A model generated the notes under the pieces. It saw nothing but the letters and a program-made list of their open reading frames with translations, was not told where the DNA came from and did no database searches. Both the position numbers and the translations under genes were made by a program. Of a stretch of 22,593 nt of DNA, positions 15,753 to 22,593 are shown piece after piece (the first letter of the stretch is position 1; every line of letters starts with the position of its first letter). The stretch is from BM506 sp031581485 (GTDB lineage: Bacteria; Desulfobacterota; Desulfobulbia; Desulfobulbales; SURF-16), in the NCBI GenBank assembly GCA_031581485.1, contig JAVLBA010000044.1:1-22593 (forward strand), in the 5' to 3' direction.

Positions 15753-15781
15753 TTGACAACTTTTAGCGCCATTCTTACCTG
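15753..15781 (+). promoter_or_regulatory. Possible clpB promoter
   Basis: A perfect TTGACA (15753-15758) has only a poor -10 match 17 bp downstream (TACCTG at 15776-15781). It lies between two identical 14-bp repeats in the 215-bp region before clpB. The -10 is weak enough that an activator or another sigma factor would be needed. Confidence 0.3.
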
Positions 15782-15788
15782 TGTAAGC

Positions 15789-15802
15789 AGCCGCTTTTCT
15801 GC
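15789..15802 (+). repeat. 14-bp direct repeat, copy 2, upstream of clpB
   Basis: AGCCGCTTTTCTGC, the second exact copy, just downstream of the weak -10-like sequence and about 105 nt before the clpB start. Confidence 0.8.
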
Positions 15803-15907
15803 ACTCTTTTTCTATGTCGTTTTTTTGCGCAGGCCCTTCGGACAACAATGGCTAAGCGCCAGACATAGACGTATTATTTTGTCTATCTATGAAAATTGGA
15901 GGATATC

Positions 15908-18499
15908 ATGCAGTTTGATAAATTCACCCTGAAATCCCAGGAGGCCCTGGAAGGGGCCGGGCAACTTGCTACTGCCAAGGGGCATCAGGAGATGGTTCCT
16001 GAGCATCTCTTTAAGGTTATTCTGGAGCAGAAAGATGGTCTGCTCAGGTCAAGTATCCAGAAGATCGGCTGTGAACTGAATGTTATTATTGATGGCACTG
16101 AAGAGCTTATTAACAAGATACCCCAGGTGAGCGGGGCCGGATTTGGTCAGGTTCATGGTTCAGCCCGGCTGAGCAAGGTCTTGGACCAGGCCTTGAAAGA
16201 GGCCGAGGCCATGCATGATGAGTATATCAGCCTGGAGCATCTGGTTCTGGCCATCCTTGCCGAAAAAAACTCTGATCTGGCCCGGATGTGCTCGGTGAAC
16301 GGCCTGACCAGGGAGGCTTTTTTCAAGGCCTTGGTGGAGATCAGGGGCCCTCATCGGGTCACTGACCAAAATCCTGAAGAGAAGTATCAGGCCCTGGAGA
16401 AATATTCGTCAAATCTCACCGATCTTGCCCGGCGCGGCAAGCTCGATCCGGTTATCGGCCGGGATGACGAAGTGCGCAGGGTGGTTCAGGTCTTAAGCCG
16501 CCGCACCAAGAATAATCCGGTGTTGATCGGCGAGCCCGGGGTGGGAAAAACAGCGATTGTCGAGGGGCTGGCCCAGCGCATTGTCATGGGGGATGTTCCT
16601 GACACCCTGCGTAACAAGGAGGTGGTGGCCCTGGATCTGGGGGCCCTGATCGCCGGGGCCAAATATCGGGGGGAATTCGAGGACCGGCTCAAGGCGGTGC
16701 TGAAGGAGGTGGAGGAACGTCAGGGGGAAATCATCCTCTTTATTGATGAAATTCATACCCTGGTGGGTGCCGGCGCCTCAGAGGGAGCCATGGATGCCTC
16801 CAATATGCTTAAACCCGCCCTGGCCCGCGGTGAGCTCCATTGTGTGGGGGCCACCACCCTCAATGAATATCGCACCATTGAAAAGGATGCGGCCCTGGAG
16901 CGCCGTTTTCAGAAGGTGCTGGTGGAGGAGCCATCCGTGGAGGATTCCATTGCCATCCTGCGCGGCATCAAGGAGAAATATGAGGTCCATCACGGGGTGC
17001 GTATCCGCGATAGCGCCACTGTGGCAGCGGTCATCCTCTCAAGACGCTATATCACCGACCGTTTTCTCCCTGACAAGGCCATTGACCTCATTGATGAGGC
17101 TGCCTCCCGGATTCGTATTGAGATTGACTCCATGCCCACGGAGATTGATGAGGTGGATAGAAGGAGGATTAAGCTTGAGATCGAGCGCGAGGCCCTGAAA
17201 AAGGAAAAGGACGCCCCTTCCAGGCAACGGCTGGAAAAACTGGAGGTGGAGCTCGCCAATGTCAATGAGCAGCTTAACTCCATGAAGAGCCACTGGCAGC
17301 TTGAGCGTGATATTATTCAAAATATCCGCAAGATTAAGAGTGATATTGATGAGGCCAAGGTCAATGAGCAGCAGGCCGAGCGCGTCCAGGATCTGAGCCG
17401 GGTGGCGGAGATTCGCCATGGTTTGCTGGTGGAGCTCAGGCGCAAGCTGGAAGAGGAAAACAGCAAGCTGCAGGCCATCCAGGCGGACCGGCAGATGCTT
17501 AAGGAAGAGGTGTCAGAAGAGGATATCGCCGCGGTGGTGGCCATGTGGACCAATATTCCTATGGATAAGTTGCTGGAGGGTGAAAAGGAACGGTTGGTGG
17601 GGGCCGAAATCCAGCTCGGCAAACGGGTCATCGGCCAGAAGCCTGCTATTGCTGCTGTTGCCAATGCCGTCCGCCGGGCCAGGGCAGGTCTTCAGGATCC
17701 CAATCGGCCCTTGGGCTCCTTTATCTTTCTGGGTCCCACCGGCGTGGGCAAGACCGAGCTGGCCCGGGCCCTGGCCGAATTTCTCTTTGACAGCGAACAG
17801 TCCATGGTCCGCCTCGACATGTCGGAATTCATGGAAAAGCATTCGGTGGCCCGCTTGATTGGCGCGCCTCCAGGCTATATCGGCTATGAACAGGGGGGCT
17901 ATCTCACCGAAGCGGTGCGCCGCAAGCCCTACTCCGTCATCCTCTTTGACGAGATTGAAAAGGCCCATCCTGATGTCTTCAATATTCTGCTGCAGATTCT
18001 CGATGACGGTAGGATGACGGATGGTCAGGGGAGGACAGTGGATTTTAAAAACTGTATCTTGATCATGACCTCTAATCTTGGCAGCCAGATTATCCAGGAT
18101 CATGGCGCGGACAATCCCGAACAGATGGAAAGGGAACTGGACGACATTCTCAGGCATACCTTTAAGCCGGAGTTTTTAAACAGGGTGGATGATATTATCA
18201 CCTTCAAATCCCTCACCCGTGCGGAGCTCAGCCAGATTGTCGATATCCAGCTTGGCTATCTCAAGAGCAGAATGGCGGAGCAAGGCTACGGCTTAGAGTT
18301 GACGGAAGCGGCCAGACAATTTATTGTCGACATCGGCTATGATCCCGTCTTTGGTGCCCGCCCCTTGAAAAGGGCAATCCAGAGGTATCTTCAGGATCAG
18401 CTGGCCATGGAAATCCTTGCCGGCCATTTCGGCGATACGGGCACCGTGGTGGTGGATCATAAGCAGGGGGCTGATGGCCTCAGTTTTACTCTTAAATAA
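15908..18499 (+). CDS. clpB: ClpB disaggregase (Hsp100)
   Basis: 863 residues, the expected length (E. coli 857). It is a hexameric AAA+ ATPase that pulls polypeptides out of aggregates together with DnaK. The start is ATG 15908, with GGAGG (15898-15902) 5 nt upstream; a TTG at 15896 overlaps that site and is rejected. Domains in order are the N-terminal repeat domain (1-145), AAA-1 with Walker A GEPGVGKT (208-215) and Walker B LFIDEIH (about 277-283), the coiled-coil M domain (about 405-525) that distinguishes ClpB from ClpA and ClpC, and AAA-2 with Walker A GPTGVGKT (about 608-615) and Walker B VILFDEIEK. The ending FGARPLKRAIQRYLQDQLAMEIL is typical. The DnaK partner is encoded 4 kb upstream in this window. 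The upstream direct repeats may be regulatory. Confidence 0.97.
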   Translation: MQFDKFTLKSQEALEGAGQLATAKGHQEMVPEHLFKVILEQKDGLLRSSIQKIGCELNVIIDGTEELINKIPQVSGAGFGQVHGSARLSKVLDQALKEAEAMHDEYISLEHLVLAILAEKNSDLARMCSVNGLTREAFFKALVEIRGPHRVTDQNPEEKYQALEKYSSNLTDLARRGKLDPVIGRDDEVRRVVQVLSRRTKNNPVLIGEPGVGKTAIVEGLAQRIVMGDVPDTLRNKEVVALDLGALIAGAKYRGEFEDRLKAVLKEVEERQGEIILFIDEIHTLVGAGASEGAMDASNMLKPALARGELHCVGATTLNEYRTIEKDAALERRFQKVLVEEPSVEDSIAILRGIKEKYEVHHGVRIRDSATVAAVILSRRYITDRFLPDKAIDLIDEAASRIRIEIDSMPTEIDEVDRRRIKLEIEREALKKEKDAPSRQRLEKLEVELANVNEQLNSMKSHWQLERDIIQNIRKIKSDIDEAKVNEQQAERVQDLSRVAEIRHGLLVELRRKLEEENSKLQAIQADRQMLKEEVSEEDIAAVVAMWTNIPMDKLLEGEKERLVGAEIQLGKRVIGQKPAIAAVANAVRRARAGLQDPNRPLGSFIFLGPTGVGKTELARALAEFLFDSEQSMVRLDMSEFMEKHSVARLIGAPPGYIGYEQGGYLTEAVRRKPYSVILFDEIEKAHPDVFNILLQILDDGRMTDGQGRTVDFKNCILIMTSNLGSQIIQDHGADNPEQMERELDDILRHTFKPEFLNRVDDIITFKSLTRAELSQIVDIQLGYLKSRMAEQGYGLELTEAARQFIVDIGYDPVFGARPLKRAIQRYLQDQLAMEILAGHFGDTGTVVVDHKQGADGLSFTLK

Positions 18500-18539
18500 G
18501 TTATGAGAGGGAGTCCTTGAGTCTCCCCTGTGGAGATAT

Positions 18540-19061
18540 ATGGAAGACGAGGTCACCCCATCATTGCCGGAGATTGTCGGCCTGGTGGTGGAGCGGGTCA
18601 GCAATTGTTACCAAAAGCATGATCTCTGCTGTTCAGAGGCAATCAGCTCTGTTTTGAGTCAGGCCTTTGCCAGCGGGCTGAGTGCCCGTGAAGCCGTACA
18701 GCTGGGGGCTGGGTTTTGTCATGGCATGGGGGGCGCCGGCTGCAGTTGCGGCGCCTTGACCGGCTCGGTGCTCATTCTTTCTTGTTATCTGGGCCCCCAT
18801 GGCCCCTCAGGGCTGCAGAAGAAGGAATTTCGCAGCTGCATCAGGGAGCTGCACCACCAGTTCCAAGAGCGTTTTCGCTCCACCTGTTGCCGTGTTCTTT
18901 CCAAGAAGAGGGCAGGTGACAGGGAAAGTCGCCGGGTGAGCTGTCTGGAGCTGACCAAAGGGGGGGCCGAAATTGCCGCTACTCTTCTCCTTGAGGCCAG
19001 GCCGGAACTGATGCATGCCGTGGACCTGATTTTTTTGCACAGTAGTCAGCCGCCTTTGTAA
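18540..19061 (+). CDS. C_GCAxxG_C_C family protein (putative redox)
   Basis: 173 residues. The central block CSEAISSVLSQAFA (31-44), then GAGFCHGMGGAGCSCGALTGSVL (56-78), matches the C_GCAxxG_C_C family, whose conserved cysteines suggest redox or metal chemistry. The C-terminal half carries the other family cysteines: STCCRVL (114-120) and SCLELTKGGAEIAATLLLE (134-152). There are eleven cysteines in all. No signal peptide or membrane helix is seen, so it is probably cytosolic. GGAG (18532-18535) lies 4 nt before the ATG. It starts 40 nt after the clpB stop with no strong terminator between (only a 5-bp GGGAG/CTCCC stem), so it may be co-transcribed with clpB. Members of this family are often near electron-transfer genes, but no function is established here. 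Confidence 0.8.
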   Translation: MEDEVTPSLPEIVGLVVERVSNCYQKHDLCCSEAISSVLSQAFASGLSAREAVQLGAGFCHGMGGAGCSCGALTGSVLILSCYLGPHGPSGLQKKEFRSCIRELHHQFQERFRSTCCRVLSKKRAGDRESRRVSCLELTKGGAEIAATLLLEARPELMHAVDLIFLHSSQPPL

Positions 19062-19557
19062 AAAAATACTTTTCAGGCTCTGCTCTCAGCAGCCAAGCCC
19101 TATTTCTCAGTCAGCATCAGCAGGTGGCCAAAAGGGGGGAGACGCATCAGTACTCTTTTTTCGCCATTCGATGATGCCTTATTTATAGCTCACCCCTTGT
19201 CTTGTGCCTCAATTGCGCGCCTTTTTCTCCAGCTCAAATTTTTTATTTACTCTTGGGTGCCCACCTCGTCCACCAGCCCTTCTGGTTCGGCCCTGTGGAG
19301 GGCCTGGGAAATCTCCGTGAAGAAAAAGGGATGGTCTCTCTGCCTCACATGTCTGGAGAACACCTTGGAAAAAGGTGGAAAAAAGATTCCCTTTTCACCA
19401 AGGTTGTTTATAGTCGTTAACGTGAACAGGATGCCTTTGGGTATCTTTTTCAGGGCCCGGACTTGGTCTGCTCTTTTTCGGGCAGGAGACGAAGTGTCCC
19501 TGAAGCCGTTTATAACAGTCAACTCTTTAGCGAACGATAACGTGCAACTTTATTATT
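19062..19557. other. 496-bp gap without a convincing gene
   Basis: The longest non-coding stretch in the window, T-rich in its plus-strand first half. A minus-strand frame (19247-19522, TTG start, 91 codons) has no ribosome site and no family resemblance, so it is not called. A 7-bp inverted repeat, ACCTTGG (19362-19368) / CCAAGGT (19398-19404), has a nested GGTG/CACC pairing. No good promoter boxes or ribosome site precede the next gene at 19558. Confidence 0.45.
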
Positions 19558-22446
19558 ATGAATGATGATGATAACCGTCTTGAAAAAGAATTAGCAGAAG
19601 TTCAGCGCCATTTTGCCAACCATCCCTCCATCTCCATTGTCGCCACAGAAGGGGTCCCGGTTACTCAATATGTTGTCGAGTACCGGCTCAACGGTCTTGT
19701 CGGTCTGGAAGGTGGGGAAATTTCCAGGTCAGACCAGCATCGTGTGGAGATAACTCTTTCCTTTGGATTCCCCCATTTCCCTCCCAATTGTAAGCCTTTA
19801 ACCCCTATTTTCCATCCTGATATTGATCCTGCCGCTATCAAGATAGCTGATTTCTGGAAAGCGGATGAAAGCCTGGTCTCTCTTATTGTCTATATTGGCC
19901 AGATGATTTGCTGGCAGGTCTATTCCGAAGAAAATGTCTTCAACCAGGAAGCAGCATCCTGGTTGGCGGCACACAGCGACGGGGTGCCGTTGGACCGCGT
20001 TGATCTTGCCGGCCTTCCTCAAGGGCAAGAGCGCAATGGGGCGGTGGAGCAGGATAGGGGTGAGCCCCAGCAAGAGGATTTTGGTCTGGATTTGGAGCTG
20101 GGCGCTGAATCGCTGTCGGAATTGGCCTTTGAGACCATTGATCTTGGGGTCTTGGAGGAGGTCTCTGCCCAGGAACCGGTCCCGGCAAGAGCAGAGGAGG
20201 AGCTGCATTTTGCCGGTGAGGAGCATGATGCCGAGCCGCTGCCTACTTTTTCCGACCTGGAGGATGTTGCCAGGGATATTGATTTCGGCTTTAACTCTCC
20301 TGAGATGCCCACAGAAGAGGAAGTGCCGTCTCCCATCGTGGTTGAGGAGGTTGATCTCGACAGAAATGAAGAGCTGGCGGTCATGGCGGCTGATGAGGTC
20401 GAGGGCGAGGTGGATCTCGATTTCGCTACGGTTGATGTTGATTATGATATCTTGTGCGGCATGATGGCCCAGGGCAATTTTTTTGCGGCCCAGAAAAAAT
20501 TAAATTCCATGGCTCCGGAAAATCTGAGTGAGGCCGCGGCTGGTCTGCATCTGGAAATTGAAAACAATATTCGCGATGCCGAGAAGATTTTCCAGGAGGC
20601 CACCAGGCTGGAGGGACAGGGGCAGCTGGAAGAGGCTGCCCGGAAATTTGAAGGAGTCCTTAATGCGGTGAGGGATTACCCCGCCCTGGCTGAGAACATG
20701 AAAAGGGTGCGGAATGCCTGGATGGCCGCCATGGGGGAAGAATCTGGAGCAGATGCTGACCCTCTGAAATATCAAGAGGTTTCGTTGGGCACTTCCCACG
20801 CGGATATGGAGGCCCCTGAAGAGATTTCCCTCTCCCTGGAGAAGGAGGATGAAGATGCCTTGGTGGTGGCTGCCGGAATTCCGGAGCCGCATTTTTCAGA
20901 CAGCCTCTCTGCGGCGCCAACCGGTTCCGCTTCTTCCACACCACCGTCCGGTTCCGGACCGTCTCCTCGGCCAAAGATACAGGCCAAGAAAGCCAGCCCC
21001 CTTCCTAAGGCCCCGGCCAAGGTCGTCAAGTCAAGGAAATCTCTTTTGGTGGGCGGGGGCCTCCTTTTTCTTGTTGTGGCCCTTTCGGGTTGGTTTTTTA
21101 TGGAATGGAGCGCCTTTAACCAGGCCCAGCAGAAATGGGCAACTATTCAGCCTCTGCTTGCCAAGGGCCAGTATGAGCAGGTCAGTCAGCGCTGTACGGA
21201 AATATCGCAGTTACTGGGCCGGGTTCACGTGGTCATGGTTTCCGGCAAAAAGAAGATCCTTGCCCAGATTGAGGACATTGTCAGTTCTGACCATTTTCAG
21301 GAGGCCATTGGCGGCAAGGTATATTACCAGGCCGAATATATCTCCCCACAGGCCCATGCCGCCTATCAGGAGATCGGCAAGCTTGTTGCTGAAGGAGAAA
21401 AGCGGGGCTCTCTTCCTGACTGGTCGGGTGCCCTGCTCAGTTATGAGGCAGCCCTTGAGCTGGCGGAGAAGAACCGGCAGCGTCTTGATGAAGATTTTTA
21501 TAACCAGCTACTTCTCAAGGTCAAAAAAGCCCAGTTTGCCAGCCATGTCGCCCAGGGCAAAAGGGCATTTGTTGCCAAGGGGTGGCTCAAGGCCGTGGAC
21601 CATTTTGATCAGGCCATGCATCTGGCTGCGAGCAAAGAGGTTGCCGATGCCGCTGCCCGTCATGATGTGGAGAGGTATCTCCAGCTGGCCCGGTTTTCAC
21701 AGGTTCTTGTTGATGGCGATGCCCTTTTGCAAAAGGGGGAGTGGCAAGAGGCCTTGATCAATTATCAGGCGGCTGCTGATCTGGCTCAAAAAGGAGATAT
21801 TATTGGCCAGGGGAGTCGGCAAGCCGTTAGCGTAAAGCTCCAGCAGATCAGCTTGCTGAAAGGTCTTGCGGAAGGTGATACCTATACAGAGGCCAAGAAA
21901 TGGGCTCAGGCAGTGGCCGCTTATGAGAAGGTCGGCACTGATGTGCCTCCTGAGGTGACCATTCCCGGCCACAATATTGCCACCACCCGGGAAAGGGTGG
22001 CCCATTCCCTGCTCAACGCCCTCTATCATCGCGACCAGGAAGAGGCTCGGGCCTCTTTTGCCAAAAAGGAGTATGACCAGGCAGCCAGCGCCCTGCAACG
22101 ACTCATCCTGGCCATTGATTCCTCATCCCTTAAGGATAAGGGCAAATGGCAGCTCATAAAGAAGCAGGCCGTGGATGATCAGAAAAAGGCAAACCTGCAG
22201 GGCGCTATCGAGGCCAAGATAGCCTATCTTCAGGCGCATTATGCGGATATCTTTATCGAGAATTTTGTCGGGGTGCGGGCCCAGGTCCTTGATCAACCCC
22301 GGATCAAATTTCTGGAGGCCAAGGGCACGGCCCTTGTCTTTAGTGTGCGTTGCCGGGAACTGCGGAACCAGAAGTATTACACCCTGGAACTGATCTATCA
22401 ATATGATATGGCCCGCAACCAATGGGGATTCCAGGGCAGCAGCTGA
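19558..22446 (+). CDS. UBC/E2-like domain fused to a membrane-anchored TPR-like protein
   Basis: 962 residues. Residues 1-138 read like a ubiquitin-conjugating-enzyme fold: RLEKELAEVQRHF (helix 1), EYRLNGLVGLEGG and VEITLSFGFPHFPPNCKP (strands and the PxxPP-type turn), then PIFHPDID (83-90, the HPN-like motif), W100 and a SLVSLIVYIGQMI helix. The catalytic Cys expected after the HP motif is missing (IKIADFW; Lys95 in that place), so conjugation is unlikely and a UEV-like binding role is possible. Residues 140-295 are an acidic linker rich in D/E-L/F-D motifs, 296-395 a helical hairpin region, and 440-493 a Ser/Pro/Lys-rich linker. One membrane helix follows (about 495-515), with Lys/Arg before it indicating an outside C-terminus. 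Residues 516-890 contain at least five TPR-like helical pairs, and 895-962 a small beta-rich domain. The ATG has no clear ribosome site. Function unknown. Confidence 0.85.
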   Translation: MNDDDNRLEKELAEVQRHFANHPSISIVATEGVPVTQYVVEYRLNGLVGLEGGEISRSDQHRVEITLSFGFPHFPPNCKPLTPIFHPDIDPAAIKIADFWKADESLVSLIVYIGQMICWQVYSEENVFNQEAASWLAAHSDGVPLDRVDLAGLPQGQERNGAVEQDRGEPQQEDFGLDLELGAESLSELAFETIDLGVLEEVSAQEPVPARAEEELHFAGEEHDAEPLPTFSDLEDVARDIDFGFNSPEMPTEEEVPSPIVVEEVDLDRNEELAVMAADEVEGEVDLDFATVDVDYDILCGMMAQGNFFAAQKKLNSMAPENLSEAAAGLHLEIENNIRDAEKIFQEATRLEGQGQLEEAARKFEGVLNAVRDYPALAENMKRVRNAWMAAMGEESGADADPLKYQEVSLGTSHADMEAPEEISLSLEKEDEDALVVAAGIPEPHFSDSLSAAPTGSASSTPPSGSGPSPRPKIQAKKASPLPKAPAKVVKSRKSLLVGGGLLFLVVALSGWFFMEWSAFNQAQQKWATIQPLLAKGQYEQVSQRCTEISQLLGRVHVVMVSGKKKILAQIEDIVSSDHFQEAIGGKVYYQAEYISPQAHAAYQEIGKLVAEGEKRGSLPDWSGALLSYEAALELAEKNRQRLDEDFYNQLLLKVKKAQFASHVAQGKRAFVAKGWLKAVDHFDQAMHLAASKEVADAAARHDVERYLQLARFSQVLVDGDALLQKGEWQEALINYQAAADLAQKGDIIGQGSRQAVSVKLQQISLLKGLAEGDTYTEAKKWAQAVAAYEKVGTDVPPEVTIPGHNIATTRERVAHSLLNALYHRDQEEARASFAKKEYDQAASALQRLILAIDSSSLKDKGKWQLIKKQAVDDQKKANLQGAIEAKIAYLQAHYADIFIENFVGVRAQVLDQPRIKFLEAKGTALVFSVRCRELRNQKYYTLELIYQYDMARNQWGFQGSS

Positions 22447-22498
22447 GAGCTTCCGGGCTGCTTGGCCTTGGTTGATTTTCTGGCGGCCCCTCTTTTAG

Positions 22499-22593
22499 CA
22501 GCCCCTTGAAAAAGGTAGCGAGCGCAGCTGAGGCAAGGCGTAAGTACCCCCTTGAGGGTGAAAAATGAGGCGAAAAAGTACCACAAAGGTATT
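22499..22593. repeat. Probable dispersed repeat running off the window end
   Basis: After the last gene the sequence contains two imperfect direct copies of TGAGGC(n)AAGTACC (22529-22548 and 22566-22582), with a small ACCC/GGGT dyad around 22546-22557. The style resembles dispersed intergenic repeats I recall from Desulfobulbales-like genomes, but there is no second full copy in the window to prove it. Confidence 0.4.

Noticed and set aside
15752..15775. Sigma32-type clpB promoter (CTTGACA with CCATTCT)
   Set aside because: The spacing between the boxes is about 9-10 nt, too short for the usual 13-14.
19247..19522. 91-codon minus-strand frame in the 496-bp gap
   Set aside because: TTG start, no ribosome site and no recognisable motifs; it could be a remnant, but nothing supports it.
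1..22593. CRISPR array, tRNA/rRNA genes, insertion sequences or phage genes
   Set aside because: No regularly spaced repeats, cloverleaf-like genes, transposase or integrase motifs were seen on either strand.

Overview
The window is an ordinary-looking stretch of bacterial chromosome carrying 14 protein-coding genes I can support. Their families and order, and the diderm HflK/HflC-type housekeeping set, suggest a Desulfobacterota (former Deltaproteobacteria) genome, most likely close to Desulfobulbales. That placement rests on protein resemblance and is an inference. I found no rRNA, tRNA, CRISPR array, phage gene or transposase. Both window edges look like dispersed intergenic repeats, which would fit a contig that stops where its assembly met repeats.

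Layout, left to right. (1) 243-3445, plus strand: a rhomboid-family intramembrane protease, then the hflK-hflC pair of membrane-protein quality-control genes. (2) 3460-4808, minus strand: thiE (thiamine phosphate synthase), overlapping by 4 nt a cysteine-rich protein of unknown function. hflC and this operon converge on one perfect hairpin that contains both stop codons. (3) 5104-8035, plus strand: a type II citrate synthase and a PLP-dependent class I/II aminotransferase, separated by a 319-bp gap with a 15-bp perfect inverted repeat, and closed by a strong bidirectional terminator. (4) 8110-8895, minus strand: an exported beta-carbonic-anhydrase-like protein in which all three zinc ligands appear to be replaced. 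(5) 9369-11929, plus strand: grpE-dnaK with a good sigma70-type promoter, no hrcA and no visible CIRCE element. (6) 12103-15692: trpS, a GGDEF diguanylate cyclase with an unrecognised Cys-rich N-terminal region, and a serA-type D-3-phosphoglycerate dehydrogenase with a C-terminal ACT domain; each of the first two genes is followed by a hairpin. (7) 15908-19061: clpB and a C_GCAxxG_C_C-family protein. The clpB upstream region carries two exact 14-bp direct repeats. (8) 19558-22446: a 962-residue membrane protein with an N-terminal ubiquitin-conjugating-enzyme (UBC/E2)-like domain lacking the catalytic cysteine, a long acidic linker, one membrane segment and a TPR-like outer half.

The genes do not form one pathway. 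Protein quality control is over-represented (rhomboid, HflKC, GrpE-DnaK, ClpB), beside central metabolism (citrate synthase, aminotransferase, SerA, ThiE), translation (TrpS) and c-di-GMP signalling. The two best candidates for undescribed biology are the zinc-ligand-less carbonic-anhydrase-like exported protein and the UBC-like/transmembrane/TPR fusion, whose downstream partners lie outside the window.
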